Position numbers and translations under genes: made by a program
Source of the DNA: Gnetum montanum
Taxonomy: Eukaryota > Streptophyta > Gnetopsida > Gnetales > Gnetaceae
Length of the DNA stretch: 64,000 nt
Direction of reading: 5' to 3'
Assembly: GCA_015680685.1 (NCBI GenBank)
Contig: MNCI01005808.1
Location: 406,197 to 470,196 of the forward strand
The notes under the pieces: generated by a model
The model's input: only the letters and a program-made list of their open reading frames with translations
Told to the model about the DNA's origin: nothing
Databases searched by the model: none
In this document: positions 45,401 to 57,299 of the stretch, piece after piece
Position numbering within the stretch: position 1 is the first letter of the stretch
How the letters are laid out: each line of letters opens with the position of its first letter

Positions 45401-46189
45401 TTGCTTCTTTACCCATACCTATCCTTGATGTGGAAAACCTTGTCCACATTCCAACACATTCAAGTAATGATGTTGCACATTATTTCTAAAGGATGCCCTA
45501 TCAAGTTCTTAACCTTTTTTTTTCACAAAAACTATATCTTATGATTGTGTGACATTTCTTTGAGGGAATGCCCTAGCATTTTGTAAAATCTTAAAAACAT
45601 TTCATCCGTAATATTTGACATGATTTTATAGAAAGCTACCAACTTGATGCTTACCCTCATTTTGTATCTAAGTTTGGGATTTACATTGGTGGAGTATAAT
45701 AAAATCCAAAATTCTTCGTAAATAACTTATTTTAGTCTTGAAGAAACCATGTTAATATTTTTAAGGTTTAAAGGAAAAATCACATAATATCTTGAATAGG
45801 ATCCTATACTTAACTTCATTTCTTATTAGTAAGAAAAATTGAGTCAAGAAAATACAATGATAATTCCTTTTTAAGGAGAAAAGCTTCCAACTTAGTAAAT
45901 TATGAAACTAAAATGAAATATATTTACTTACATCTATTAAGATCCATTAGATTTATTAGAATAGTTTTAAAATTTCTTTTATGGAATTTTTTAAAATTTA
46001 TAACTCATTGCTACCCAGTGGAATCACACTTATGACCTAGAATTATTAAGTTAAGCCTCTTATCACTAAGTTAATGACTAATTTTTATCAAGACAATTTC
46101 TATATATTCTACTTATTATTTATAATTGTATATATATATATATATTCATAATTCTTCATTTCCTAAAATAGAAAGAGAGAAATCATAGC
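45401..46189. other. AT-rich unassigned DNA
   Basis: Possibly the 5' part of the LINE (a weak minus-strand reading near 45600-45420), but no motif is clear. Ends with a (TA)n run at 46129-46143. Confidence 0.35.
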
Positions 46190-46347
46190 AAGAAATCTTA
46201 GTTAAAGGACCAATCTAAACACGTCAAGTTCAATCTTCAAAGGATGTCTACATGTTTCAACAATATATACCTGAATAAATATGCTTTACATTATAGCACT
46301 TTGACTTTATTTTATTTTAAATTACTTCCATTTTAATTTCTATGTAA
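46190..46347 (+). mobile_element. left part of degraded LTR, element D
   Basis: Weak match to the R/U5 part of the family LTR (GTTTCAACAATATATACCTG near 46254, then TAAATATGCTTTACA and a CACTTTGAC block). It is interrupted by element C and would continue at 56308. Confidence 0.35.
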
Positions 46348-46352
46348 GCTAT
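46348..46352. repeat. left target-site duplication of element C
   Basis: GCTAT, identical to 56308-56312. Confidence 0.9.
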
Positions 46353-47147
46353 TGATGAGAGCGGTTACTCTAGCAGTTATTCTAATTATTAGAGTAGTTA
46401 CTGTAGTGGTTACTCTAGTAGTTACTCTAATTATTAGAGTGGTTGCTCTAGCAGTTACTTTAGTAATTATTCTAATTATTAGAGTAGTTGCTCCCAAGTC
46501 TATAAATACAGTGCCCAGGTGCACAATTGGGGGGAAGTCTTTTAGCAGTCAAGTANNNNNNNNNNNNNNNNNNNNNNNNNNNNNNNNNNNNNNNNNNNNN
46601 NNNNNNNNNNNNNNNNNNNNNNNNNNNNNNNNNNNNNNNNNNNNNNNNNNNNNNNNNNNNNNNNNNNNNNNNNNNNNNNNNNNNNNNNNNNNNNNNNNNN
46701 NNNNNNNNNNNNNNNNNNNNNNNNNNNNNNNNNNNNNNNNNNNNNNNNNNNNNNNNNNNNNNNNNNNNNNNNNNNNNNNNNNNNNNNNNNNNNNNNNNNN
46801 NNNNNNNNNNNNNNNNNNNNNNNNNNNNNNNNNNNNNNNNNNNNNNNNGTGTTAGGATTAGTTAGAACTTAGTTAATGAGTATTTAAGTTAAATTATTCA
46901 CTTAGTTACCTCTTTCCTTCCCTACTAGTGCAGGACATAAAAACATAAAAGCTATAATAATCATATGCCTCAAGCTTACTTAACCATACAATTGTGACAT
47001 ATAGGTAAGCATGGGAAGACAACGATCAACCAACCTGTCCTTGTTCCACAAGGGCACATGAGAACTTAGTCCTTGGAATTCAACCGGATCATGCGTGAAA
47101 CACTCGTATTTGTATGTTTGAGCGTAGGGGTACCTCACCGCTCATCA
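46353..47147 (+). mobile_element. 5' LTR of element C (with assembly gap)
   Basis: TGATGAGAGCGGTTACTC ... CTCACCGCTCATCA. U3 is a run of GGTTACTCTAG(T/C)AGTTA and CTCTAATTATTAGAG blocks (46362-46490), then the TATA box TATAAATA at 46501. Bases 46556-46848 are N. The part after the gap agrees with the 3' LTR at roughly nine bases in ten. Confidence 0.88.
46556..46848. other. assembly gap (293 N)
   Basis: The gap lies within the 5' LTR. In the 3' LTR the interval between the same flanking words is 55592-56008, i.e. 417 bp, so the real missing length is probably larger than shown. Protein-like readings across the gap are artefacts. Confidence 0.95.
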
Positions 47148-47166
47148 TTGGCACCATTTTTGGGAA
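47148..47166 (+). other. primer-binding site of element C
   Basis: TTGGCACCATTTTTGGGAA directly after the LTR end. It resembles the TTGGCGCCGTTGCCGGGGA-type site of Athila/Tat elements after CpG decay. Confidence 0.7.
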
Positions 47167-47283
47167 CTTAGTTGTTTGTGCACTAACTAGAACATAGGAA
47201 ATCATTCACATCATTTGAATTAACCCTTAGGGTTGGTTGAGAAAATAATAAACAAGAATACATTGCACACTGAACAGACAAGT

Positions 47284-49680
47284 ATGTCTCCTTCTTCGTG
47301 CAAAAGCGCTTCACCACCTAGGTTTGAAACAGGAAACAGTTGGTGGCATAATACACATGACCTTGATCTGCCAGTCCCTTAACAAGTTCAAGTGGTATAT
47401 ATTCATCTCGATGAGTATATACCAGACTTTACCTTTATCCTCCATCAAGACAAACAACTGCATTGGCAAGACTTAGAAGGTAACATAGTGTTACCTCCTG
47501 ATCATTTAGTCCCGAGCATGCTTCTTTGTGCTCTCACATGAATTGGCATGCCACACTTACATGCAGAATATGTTGTACAAGATTATGACTTAAGAGAATA
47601 CCATCCCACAGAGGCACAACATCAAAGGGACTTGCAATAGGAGCGACATCATAAGTCTTTGAAGGGTAAATGGTCCCAGGATTCCTCACATGTCTTAAGC
47701 AAAAACAATGTTCCTCCCCTTGACTTTGGCTAAGGGGTTGTGTATTAGAACCTTCATTCCATTATTCATAACCTAGGTTCTGATGCCCACGGGCACAAAG
47801 GATCCAAAAAAGGAACATGAACTCATGATAAAGGTGGACATTCTGATCGAAATTGCGATCGGGGTCGAGACTGTAGAAGAGAAGGTAGCAAACACCATCA
47901 TGGTGATGGTTCTCCTTCTTCTTCACCTTCATCATCTCCTTCACCCTCTCCTTCAATATTCAAACATGGTTATAAAGAAAAATACCATGGGGATAAAGGT
48001 AGGCAAAGTGGAAGTCATAGAAAAAATAGCTATGAAAGGGAGCAAGGGCACTCTAGAGAGTCACGACATAGAAGAAGGGAGAGTAGGGAACAATCTAGGC
48101 ATCATAGACGCCATGGACGAGATGATCATGATGAACCCCTTCTCACTACTTAAATTATGTTGGACATAACTAAGGTTGTTATAATTCCAACAAGGCATCA
48201 TAAAGATAGTACGATCAAGAGATTAGATATGAACAACATCCCACAATTTGAAGGGGGATACAACATTGATCCTCAGAATCATTTACAAGCATTCTATGAT
48301 GTGTGTGCCTTACAAAACATAGAGAACAAATGGAAAAAACTTAAGTTGTTCCCATGAACATTAGTTAAAGGAGAGGAAAGCTGGTACTAGTCTTTGGAAC
48401 CGAAATCCATTCATAGGTGGAGTACTATGTTAGAACTATTTAATGATAAGTACCAAACGTACTCCCAAGTGTCTAACTTGCAAAAGAAAATCAAAGGCTG
48501 GAAACAAGGAGGACATGAACCCTTAGATTCTACCATGGGCCAATACTATGCACTGTTACATCATTGTCTTGACCATGGTTATTCGCAAAGGGATCAATTG
48601 TGCCATCTCGTGAATGGGCTTAGGCATGAAATGAAAAGAACCCTTGGGACTTATGCCCAAGGGAGACTATTTGAGCGTAGGTCCCATCAAATTAAAAGAC
48701 TATTGGAGCAAGTTGCTAAGGTAGAAGGTGAGCTATGGAAGAGAGAAAGTTTGGAAGAGTATAATCGAGATCCTTCCCTTTGGAAGAGGGGAGTAAGATT
48801 TTTTGAGGATGAAGAAGAGTCACCACTTGAAGAGATGGTGAATAGGAAAACTTTGCCTATCCAAAAGATGACATTAGAAGTTTCAGCAAAGGTAGACCAA
48901 ATGTGGGATTCCCTAGATAATAGATTTCAAACTATTTTTAAAATAGTAGAGGAGTCTAGAGAGCAAGGTAGTGAGAAAAGAAAAAAGAAAGAGGCTGAAA
49001 ATGCATGTAGCAAGGGTAAGGGCAAAGTTTCCATCATTGAAGAGGTTGTGGATTCAGAAACAAACAATGATAGTGGATGTGAGATATGTTAATATGACCA
49101 TCTTAAGGGATGTTTCCATGTAATCTCACATCTACAGGATTCTGAGGTGTATGCACTCAACCCACGATTAAACAAAAGGAAAACACCCCGAAGGTTACCT
49201 TATCCTCAAGGTAACCCAAGGTATTTCCATCATTTCTTAACATATTATCCTAGTGGAACTCCACCACAATCGATTGGGCAATATCAATAGTGGCAGCACC
49301 TATAATCATGGGGAATGCCACCACCAAGGCAATAGTATCCTTATCAACAACCTGACTTGTATGGATATTACATGCAGCAGCCAATCTCCCCACGTGACTC
49401 TAATGGTCACATCACTCCTCAACCTCATTGCCAAGCCCATGAGTATTATGGGACTCCCTCTTCTAGAGGTGATATTTTGCAAGCATATCATCCTTCTCAT
49501 CTAGCCACATCTCTTCCACCAATAGCTCCACTACCACCTGCTCCTATGATGCAAGGTGAAATCCTTACCCAGCTGTGGCAAAGTAATGCCATGAGGGCTG
49601 TTAACTTTCAACCTACTGTTGGTTCCAACAACCACATGAAGAAATGTCCTTTCTTTAAAACCAACAATACAACAAAGCTT
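47284..49680 (+). pseudogene. gag of element C
   Basis: Start ATG at 47284 ('MSPSSCKSASPPRFETGN'), then 'LDEYIPDFTFILHQDKQ', 'AEYVVQDYDLREYHPTEAQ' (about 47570-47630), a Ser/Arg/His-rich linker (47880-48130), the capsid-like part (48210-48990; 'RLDMNNIPQFEGGYNIDPQN', 'SLQKKI'-type helix region, 'RESLEEYNRDPSLWKR', 'KVDQMWDSLDNRFQ') and a zinc-knuckle-like 'GCEIC...HLKGC' at about 49074-49110. The C-terminal region (49200-49620) is Pro/Gln/Tyr-rich. The 232-codon open stretch 48394-49092 is the best-preserved piece. Broken by several stops and shifts. Confidence 0.8.
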
Positions 49681-50271
49681 TTTCAATCACAAGTAGCTAA
49701 TTTCTTAGATGCCTTAGTATCAATCAAAACTTCGGAGCCCACCTCAACCCAATCACCACACTCAATGCATACAGTCATGCTAACACATGCCATCATCGAT
49801 TGGATCAAAGCTGGCCACCTTCCCAGAAAATTCACTAATCCTGGGAGTCCTCTGATATACTTACAAATCACTGGAAATGCACTATGCAAGGCTCTTTTGG
49901 ATTTAGGTTCCAATGTCAACTTGATTTCTCAAGAAATGTACAAGGCCTGGAACCTGCCTCTATTGAAAAAGAGCAACATCCATCTAGAGTTGGCCGACCA
50001 GTCCATCACTATCCCATTGGAACTGGTAGAAGACATTGTTACCACTATTTGTGGGTGGTCGTACCTAGTTGACTTCCTAGTGATTCAGGTAAACAACGGT
50101 AAGGGGGACTCCCCAATCATAATGGAAATAGCATGGCTAAGCACCATTGACGCATGCCTAGGAATCTATGATCTTTCCTTAGAAATATCAAAGGAAAATA
50201 CATTCGAAAAGATCAAGAAGAACAAAGTTTCATGCATCACATACAGTGACACAAGGTGTAATTGCATGTAA
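49681..50271 (+). pseudogene. aspartic protease of element C
   Basis: Frame open from 49357 through 50271. Motifs: 'LPRKFTNPGSPLIYLQITGN', active site 'ALLDLGSNVNLISQEMY' (49890-49940; D-L-G as in Athila/Tat proteases), 'HLELADQSITIPLELVEDIV' and 'WLSTIDACLGI' near the second strand of the fold. This is the best-preserved protein piece of C. In the intact element it would process the Gag-Pol polyprotein. Confidence 0.8.
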
Positions 50272-50559
50272 AGGTCATGGTTTGTGCAAAGTTTAGCATT
50301 TCCTGCATGCAATCAATGTGCACAAATGATTAACATACAAAGATGCTTGTATGTAGTAGCCACATGATAGGAAGACACCCAGTGGCTGACAACTGATCAA
50401 GAAAGCTATTCACTCATATGCATGGAACCAACTGAGGGTTTGACTTGTACTTACATTGATGGCATAGACGCATTAGAGTAAGTCCACCACCAACTTCCAA
50501 GTCTTAACCTTAAAAATTTCAACTGGGGGAACTTGGAAATCCCTAAGAAATCTAGGTAG

Positions 50560-51480
50560 GAGGCCCTTGAACTGAAACCATTGCCCACTAGTATGGAATA
50601 CAAGTTCCTTAAAAATGGAAAACCGATAATTATCAACACTAAGATTGCTCCTCAACAGAAAGAAGAACTACTGAAGGTAATAAATAAATGGTTGGGAGCC
50701 TTTTCTTGGTCATATCCCAAATTAACAGGAATAGATCCTAGGATATGCTAACATAGAATTTACACTAACCCCTCCATGAAGCCTTGAAGACAACTGTAGA
50801 GGTGATTGAACCCTAAGCTAAAGCATGTAGTTAAGGAAGAAATCGAATAGCTTCTCATGGTTGCGTTCATATACCCCATTACTGATAGAAAATGGGTTAG
50901 CCCCTTGGTTATTGTGCCTAAAAAAGAAGGCAAATGGAGGGTGTGCATAGATTTTAGGCTACTAATTATGGCAACATTCAAAGATCACTTTCCATTGCCA
51001 TTTGTTGACCAAGTCTTAGACACCATCGTAGGGCATCACTATTATAGTTTTCTGGATGGATATAGTGGATATAACCAAATACAAATAGCCCTAGAAGACC
51101 AAGCCAATACTACATTCACCAATCCCTGGGGAACATTCGCATACAAATAGATGTCGTTTAGCTTGTGCAATGCCCCTACAACATTTCAATGATTAGTTCT
51201 AAGCATATTCCAATAGCAGATAGGGAATGGCATGGAGGCCTTTATGAATGACTTTTCCACTTATGGAGCAAACTTTGATCAAGCCTTGGACTGCCTAGAG
51301 CAAGTGTTAAAAAGATGTGTAGAAATCAATTTAAGGCTTAATTGGTAGAAAAGACATTTAATGGTCCAAGAAGGTGTAGTACTAGGGCACAAAATCTCAC
51401 ACACAGGGATAGCGGTAGATCCCAAGAAAATCAAAATTATCCATGGAATTACCCATCAGCTAGAAACTGTCAAAGATATT
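50560..51480 (+). pseudogene. reverse transcriptase of element C
   Basis: Lead-in 'ALELKPLPTSMEYKFLKNGK' (50559-50620). Open piece 50857-51150 with 'SPLVIVPKKEGKWRVCIDFR', 'ATFKDHFPLPFVDQVLDTIV' and 'YYSFLDGYSGYNQIQIALE'. The active site 'AFMNDFSTYG' (about 51238-51270) has Asn for the first of the paired catalytic Asp. Then 'VVLGHKISHTGIAVDPKKIK' (51380-51440) and the thumb. Several stops, for example TGA where a CGA Arg is expected. Confidence 0.85.
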
Positions 51481-52030
51481 TGATCATTCCTTGGACATAC
51501 TGGCTACTATAGGAGATTTATTGAGAAATTTTCAAAGGTTACCAAACCATTGGTGGAATTAATGAAAGAGGACGTACCTTTCGAGTGGACCAGAGAATGC
51601 GAATTAGCTTTCCAAACTCTGAAACAAAAGCTAGTAGAAACACCCATTCTACAAGCTCCTGACTAGTCCAAACCATTCCATATCATGAATGATGTGTCCA
51701 ACTATGCTTTAGGACCTGTATTTACATAGTTAGATGACCAGAAATGTCCTTATTACATCCATTGTGCAAGTAGAAGTATCGCTCGTGCACAGCTTAACTA
51801 CACTACCATAGAGAAAGAATTAATGACTATAGTGTTTTCACTAGAAAAGTTTAGACACTATGTATTGGGATATAAACTATATATACATATAGATCATAGT
51901 GCAATCTGGTTTCTCATGAATAAGCCAATGGCAAGCCCTCGTATCATATGATGGCTTATAATCTTACAAGAGTTCAATTTAATGATGATCGATCACAAGG
52001 GCATCGAGAATATAGTTGCTAATCATTTAT
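51480..52030 (+). pseudogene. RT connection and RNase H of element C
   Basis: 'SFLGHTGYYRRFIEKFSKVT' (51484-51545), 'PFEWTRECELAFQTLKQKLV', then RNase H 'QLNYTTIEKELMTIVFSLEK' (about 51790-51850), 'IDHSAIWFLMNKP' and 'IENIVANHLSRL' (52005-52040). Usual order and spacing; stops at a TAG in 'APD-SKPF' (TGG expected) and elsewhere. Confidence 0.85.
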
Positions 52031-52128
52031 CTCGATTGTGATGGGATAACAAAGAGGATGAATATCCAATTTCTGATCATTTTCCTGATGAATTCCTCTT
52101 TGTTGGTGTAGTGAATAATTAATCACCC

Positions 52129-53350
52129 ATGGAGACAAATTGGTACAGTAGCATTCTTACCTATCTCCTCATCCAACAAACACCACAAGAGTTAAACCTT
52201 AAGAAGAAACAACAGTTTCTTCACCGAGCCAAGTACTTTATGGAGATCAATGGGCAACTTTACAAAGTATGTCCCAATGGCTTGGTTCGATGGTGTGTTC
52301 CAGATATAGATCAACTGAAAGTTCTCCAAGATTCTCATGAGGGTCCTTGTGGGGGTAATTATATTGGGAGACGAATGGCCACAAGATCCTGCTATAGGAT
52401 ATTATTGGCCTACATTATTTTGGGATGCCCATCGTTTTGTCTAATGTTGTGAGCACTGTCAACATGATGGGAGAATGACTACTAGAATGAAGGGTCTGCA
52501 ACAATGGATTCAACTATTAGAATCCTTCAACATTTGAGAAATTAATTTTATGGGGCCGATTACACCAATGTCCAATGAAAAAGGTTATCTTATTTTTGCC
52601 ATTGATTACCTAACAAAATGGGCCAAAGAAACTACTGTTAAAGATTGTACATCATCTACAGCTACATTATTTGTTCAACAACAAATCATACATAGGTTTG
52701 GTGTGCCACGTGCACTTATTTTAGACAATGGTACACACTTCACAAGTGCAATGTTTTAGAAATTAATGCAATGCTTAGGGGTTGAGCATAAATTGACTAT
52801 ACCATACCACCCCCAAGCGAATGGTCAAGCAGAAGTTACCAATAGGGAGATTACAAAGATATTGACAAGAACCATTAGCAAGTTTAGGCAAGATTAGAGC
52901 ACTAAACTGAATGATGCTCTTTGGGCATATAGTTCCACATGGAAACTCCCTATAGGATGCTCTCCCTATGAGTTAGTGTATGATAAATTACCAATGCTTC
53001 CCATTCAAACTGAGCTCCGTACACTATCCATAGTATGTGACCTCAACCTTGACCTTGATCTAGCATAGAAACAATGGTTAGTAACCCTTAAATTCCTAAT
53101 GAAAACCAATTAGCTGCCCCATGATCTAATGAATTGCACAAGGCCTTCAATAAACAACATCATGACCTAAGAATTAGGAAAGTTAAATATTAGCCAGGAG
53201 ATAAGGTACTAAATTTCAAACACTGTGGGAAGGACCTTATATTATTTATGCAACATTTCCTTCAAGGGCCATGATAATATACAAACCTAAGAGCCTGGAT
53301 AAGAAACTTTTGGTCAACATGCAACAAACCAAACCTTTCTAGGAGCTTAG
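52129..53350 (+). pseudogene. integrase of element C
   Basis: N-terminal open piece 52129-52452 with 'KKKQQFLHRAKYFMEINGQL' and 'GLVRWCVPDIDQLKVLQDSH'. Core piece 52550-52759: 'FAIDYLTKWAKETTV' (first catalytic Asp), 'RFGVPRALILDNGTHFTSAM' (second Asp, intact). Then 'TIPYHPQANGQAEVTNREIT' (52797-52856) with the catalytic Glu, and 'GCSPYELVYDKLPMLPIQTE'. The DDE triad is readable although frames are broken. Confidence 0.85.
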
Positions 53351-55357
53351 GACAACCAATACACATGCTACCTCTCTTGATGGATAACCTTGCTCACTAT
53401 TTTGGATCTCCTCCTTCTAACTTAGTCATGGGGGACATGGCCACCTATGCTAACCATTTTAGGCCCTTAGTTCTTTTTGAATTTTTGTTTTACACGTTCT
53501 TTCAACTTTTCTTCTTTTTTTTTTACACCATCGTTCATGTTTTTACTATTTCTTTGTTTGCTTGATTTACTTTTATTCATCATCTAATAAGTGCTCATGA
53601 TGGTGGATTGAATTATATCATATTGATTGCTAATGTTTGGTTTTTACCTTTGAATTATGATGCTAATATTAAGGTATGGTTCTTTTGGTAAAATAGGCAA
53701 TGAGTCCATGTGGTCCACTCATCCATACAACTCTATGGTCTCTTTTGGCTTGGAACTGTATAGTCCCCTTTTTCTAAGTAAACTTGTTAATGAATTGGTG
53801 GCTGGGTATTTTTCAAACCAAGGAAAGACTCAAAGGATGAAAAGGGTGTGACTTCAAGGGGATTCGATGCGTTGGTGCTGGCCATTCTCTTGGGTGCTTG
53901 GATGCTTTTTCTTGCATTTTCTACCATTTTGACATTGTTCAAATATCAAGAAGCCGAGTGAATAAAAATAAGTCTTGCATGATGTGGTTTTCATGCATAA
54001 ACATAAAAAAAAGAAGAGAGAGAAAAAAGAGAAAAAGGTAAGAATTCAAAGCACACCCCTTAGACATAATAAAGCAATATGGGCTACAAGTGCTAGTTAT
54101 GGCACTGGAAAGATATGTTACCCATGCCTGAAGGTTTCCTTTAACTAAGGCCCTTTCTCACTTCCTACTTCTCCATCTCACTCTCCTTGGGATGGTGGTC
54201 ATTCTTTGTGTAAGCATTCTTGTTGCCTCAAGAGGATGGATTGGCCAAGTGTATTGATGTGAGGTCACTAAATGTGGTTGGTTTGAGTCTAGATTTGGGA
54301 TGAGTTCTATTCAGTTACCTTAACCGTGAAATACAAAAGGGGCTTTACACAACCTTGTTCTTGGGATTCCATTCCATTCTCTCCTCTCCATCTTTCTTCC
54401 CATTTTCCACCTCATTGCCATTTTTATCATTAGTCCATTCTAGGTTGATGCATTATTTTTCTTTGGTGAATTCTTGTGGGTAAGTTTTTAACTCTTACTT
54501 CCAAATGACATTCCTAGAGCCTACGGACTCTTCGGTTTGTGGGTTTGTCAGGGCATAAAGGGCATGAGCCTACTTTGGGGAGGACCCACTGGCATTTCTT
54601 TTTGGTGCAATTGTTAACTTCTTTTCCTTAAACATTTTTTGTAATCAATCATTTCTTATTTCATCTCCATCCATGACATTCATTTTATTGGTGTTGCCAT
54701 TGATATTTTTCATCTTTCTTGTTCCTCATTTTTTTCCATCTTATAGCTACCGGAGGTTTGCTCTTAGTCGTAGGGGCCCTGGCACAAATTTTTCTATTTT
54801 CTCTATTTTACTAATTGCCTAACCCCTACACCTTGGGTAGTTGCTAGTGATAAATCTCCGAACTAGTTTCTACCATAACCACAACTCATCCAATGCACGT
54901 CATATCGAGGCAAGGTATCAATTGCATTGTGGATTATCTATCCTTCCTCATTTGTGACTGTGTTGTGTGTGTAGATGGTGATCATACAAATAATGGACTA
55001 GGCTTGGAGGAAGCACTCAGGATGGAATGGAATTGGAGCATTTACGAAAGGAGCAAGTTTGGTGGCATGGCTATGGATAAACAACGGAAGGCACAATCAC
55101 GGCATTGGCAACAACACACTCCATCTTCTATCTCTCTCTCTTTTTCTCTTCAAGCTACCAAATAAAGGCATGGATGTCATTTATGTATGAGTGTTCACCA
55201 CAATGATCATGAACACTAATGTTGTAATATGCTTATTGATCTGTTCACTGGGCATGTTGAGTTTTTCATCCCATTCCACCGTTAGTTGTCAATTAGTTAA
55301 TAATCCCATACCTTCCTAATATTTTGTAAGGAACTCGAGGATGAGTTGTCATTTAGT
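53351..55357 (+). other. 3' non-coding spacer of element C
   Basis: No pol or extra-ORF homology. Includes a T-rich stretch (53460-53570), a GAGAAAAAAGAGAAAAAGG purine run (54018-54037) and blocks matching the B spacer (54113-54132; 54576-54589). It ends with AATAATCCCATACCTTCC, shared with A (about 1266) and B (about 14684 on the minus strand). Confidence 0.6.
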
Positions 55358-55367
55358 CGTGGGGGTA
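55358..55367 (+). other. polypurine tract of element C
   Basis: TCGTGGGGGTA directly before TGATGAG. Confidence 0.75.
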
Positions 55368-56307
55368 TGATGAGAGCAGTTACTCTAGTGGTTACTCTAG
55401 TAGTTATTTTAATTATTAGAGAAATTACTCTAGCGGTTACTCTAATTATTAGAATGGTTACTCTAGCAATTATTTTAGTAGTTATTCTAATTATTAGAGC
55501 GGTTACTCTAATTATTAGAGTAGTTGCTCCCAAGTCTATAAATACAGTGCCCAGGTTCACAATTGGGAGGAAGTCTTTTAGCAGTCAAGTAGTGAAACTA
55601 TTGTAGTCTATTTGAAAGTTAGAGTATTTTCCATGTGCCCATAGCAGGAGGTCTAAGTGTGGATAGATCTTTATTCAAGCATTGATGTACCTGAGCACAC
55701 CATTGTATTGGCAATAAAGACGAGCTCTTTGATTCATCCTTGCAACACTTAAGATTTTTTTTCTTATGCATTTCTTTTATTTTATTTTCTTATGCATTTA
55801 TTTTATTTTATTTTATTTTATGAACTTTACATTTATGTTATTATCACAAAAATTCATTTTTATCAATTAAGAAAATCATTAAATTACACAAGCACAACCA
55901 CTTCTAACATGCGTGTAATGCTTGGTAACCCAGTAACGATTAGCGTTTGGTAATCCTAGTAATGTTGCACTAGTTTAGGATGTGTACAGCAAGTGGGAAC
56001 AGATGTTGGTGTTAGGATTAGTTAGAACTTATTTAATGAGTAGTTAAGTTAAATTAGTCACTTAGTTACCTCTCTCCTTCCCTACTAGCACAAGACATAA
56101 AAACATAAAAACTATAAAAATCATATGCCTCAAGCTTACTTAACCATAAAATCATGACATACAGGTAAGCTTGGGAAGACAACGATGAACCAATCCATCC
56201 TTGTTCCACAAGGGCGAATAAGCACTTAGTCCTTATAATTTGACCAGATCATGCATGAAATGCTCGTATTCATATGGTTGAGCGTAGGGATACCTCACCA
56301 CTCATCA
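55368..56307 (+). mobile_element. 3' LTR of element C
   Basis: TGATGAGAGCAGTTACTC ... CTCACCACTCATCA, 940 bp. U3 carries GTTACTCTAG and CTCTAATTATTAGAG repeats (55375-55520), the TATA box TATAAATA at 55537-55544, ATCTTTATTCAAGCATTG at about 55668, and AATAAAGACGAGCTC as poly(A)-type region near 55714. Confidence 0.9.
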
Positions 56308-56785
56308 GCTATTTTCAAAATTTAAGTATAATTTACCACAATGTCTATTTTTGTATTCATAATTAGTAATGTAGAATGAGTACATCAATACCATGAGTAC
56401 TTTATACAATAATGTAATTCACTGAGTAATTAACTTGTATAATCCAAAATCATGATAACAAATTAATGAAGCAAATACTCATTGAACCTAGAACTTACTT
56501 TTTCTTATATGATTATTCAATTAGTATTAATTTTATTTTCATCATATTTTATATTATTTTAATTATTTATAAAATGAAAATAAATAATACATTAATCATA
56601 TGTCTCAATCACACTTAACCATACATTACAAGATTACTATAAGTGAGGTTGGGATGAAAGCAATCTATAATATTACATTGTTTTAATAGATGTGCAATGT
56701 ATTATTTCAATAGAATTTGATTAAGTCTACTATATGTGCTCATAGATTTATATAGTTAGGCATTGGGATGACTCATTACTCATCA
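56308..56785 (+). mobile_element. right part of degraded LTR, element D
   Basis: After the GCTAT duplication the sequence still matches family U5 at CATATGTCTCAATCACACTTA ACCATACA (about 56600-56627) and ends ATGACTCATTACTCATCA at 56785. The following TTTCGCATGGTTATTGAGG may be a decayed primer site. Confidence 0.55.
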
Positions 56786-57250
56786 TTTCGCATGGTTATT
56801 GAGGAAGACATTAGATGTTTGTAAGTCATAATTATGTACAATTGTTATAATAGTAATCAACAACGTATCATTCTATTGTTATCATATAGTTAAAAGCATA
56901 CATCAATCATTATCAACATGGCTTTCTCACATAGAACAAAAATCTCAAAATTAGCCAGAAATGATAAAAGAGACAAAGCTTGTATGCTAGAGACATGGAA
57001 ATAACCACATCAAGTGTGAATTACCTATGCTTATGATGATGCATTCTATTCTAACATTACATTCATTTTTCTCTAAGATGAAGAGTTATAGTAGATGGAT
57101 CACATAATCAAAATTATCCAACATCCTCATAAATTAACATTTTTCATGCTACAAGCTATATTGATGAGAGCTAGTGTCACATTCCCATTCCCAAATGGTG
57201 TTGTTCTATAATAAAGATGGTGTTTCTTCATAACAAATCTTGTAATAAGA
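56786..57250 (+). pseudogene. gag 5' end of element D
   Basis: ATG at about 56920 reads 'MAFSHRTKISKLARNDKRDK', in the position of 'MSSSHRSASLPK' of copy E. Further on, 'YAYDDAFYSNITFIFL' then 'DEEL' matches 'YAHPNKYVSNFTFILH' and 'DEQL' of E. The match fades after about 57210, so D is truncated. Confidence 0.5.
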
Positions 57251-57299
57251 TCTAAAAGGGAAGCTATAATTAAGACTTGAAAGGATGCATTGTAATAAT

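Larger units (their letters stand above)
46353..56307 (+). mobile_element. complete element C (TGATGAG family, Ty3/gypsy)
   Basis: Plus-strand copy with TGATGAG...CTCATCA LTRs, primer site, gag-PR-RT-RH-IN, a 2-kb 3' spacer and polypurine tract, flanked by a perfect GCTAT duplication. Span 9,955 bp including a 293-base N gap in the 5' LTR. It differs from B in lacking the extra ORF and in its U3 sequence. Pol carries stops and an FMND instead of FMDD site, so it is inactive. Confidence 0.92.

Noticed and set aside
46352-46865. Long open readings of 112-167 codons
   Set aside because: They run through the N gap or through U3 repeats of the C LTR; not genes.
47783-48169. 128-codon Leu/His-rich open reading
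   Set aside because: Shadow frame of the Ser/Arg/His-rich gag linker of C.
53365-53565. Phe-rich open reading resembling a membrane protein
   Set aside because: Comes from a T-rich non-coding spacer; no family match and no counterpart in B.
55297-55606. Ile/Thr/Val-rich open readings on both strands
   Set aside because: Produced by the GTTACTCTAG U3 repeats of the C 3' LTR.
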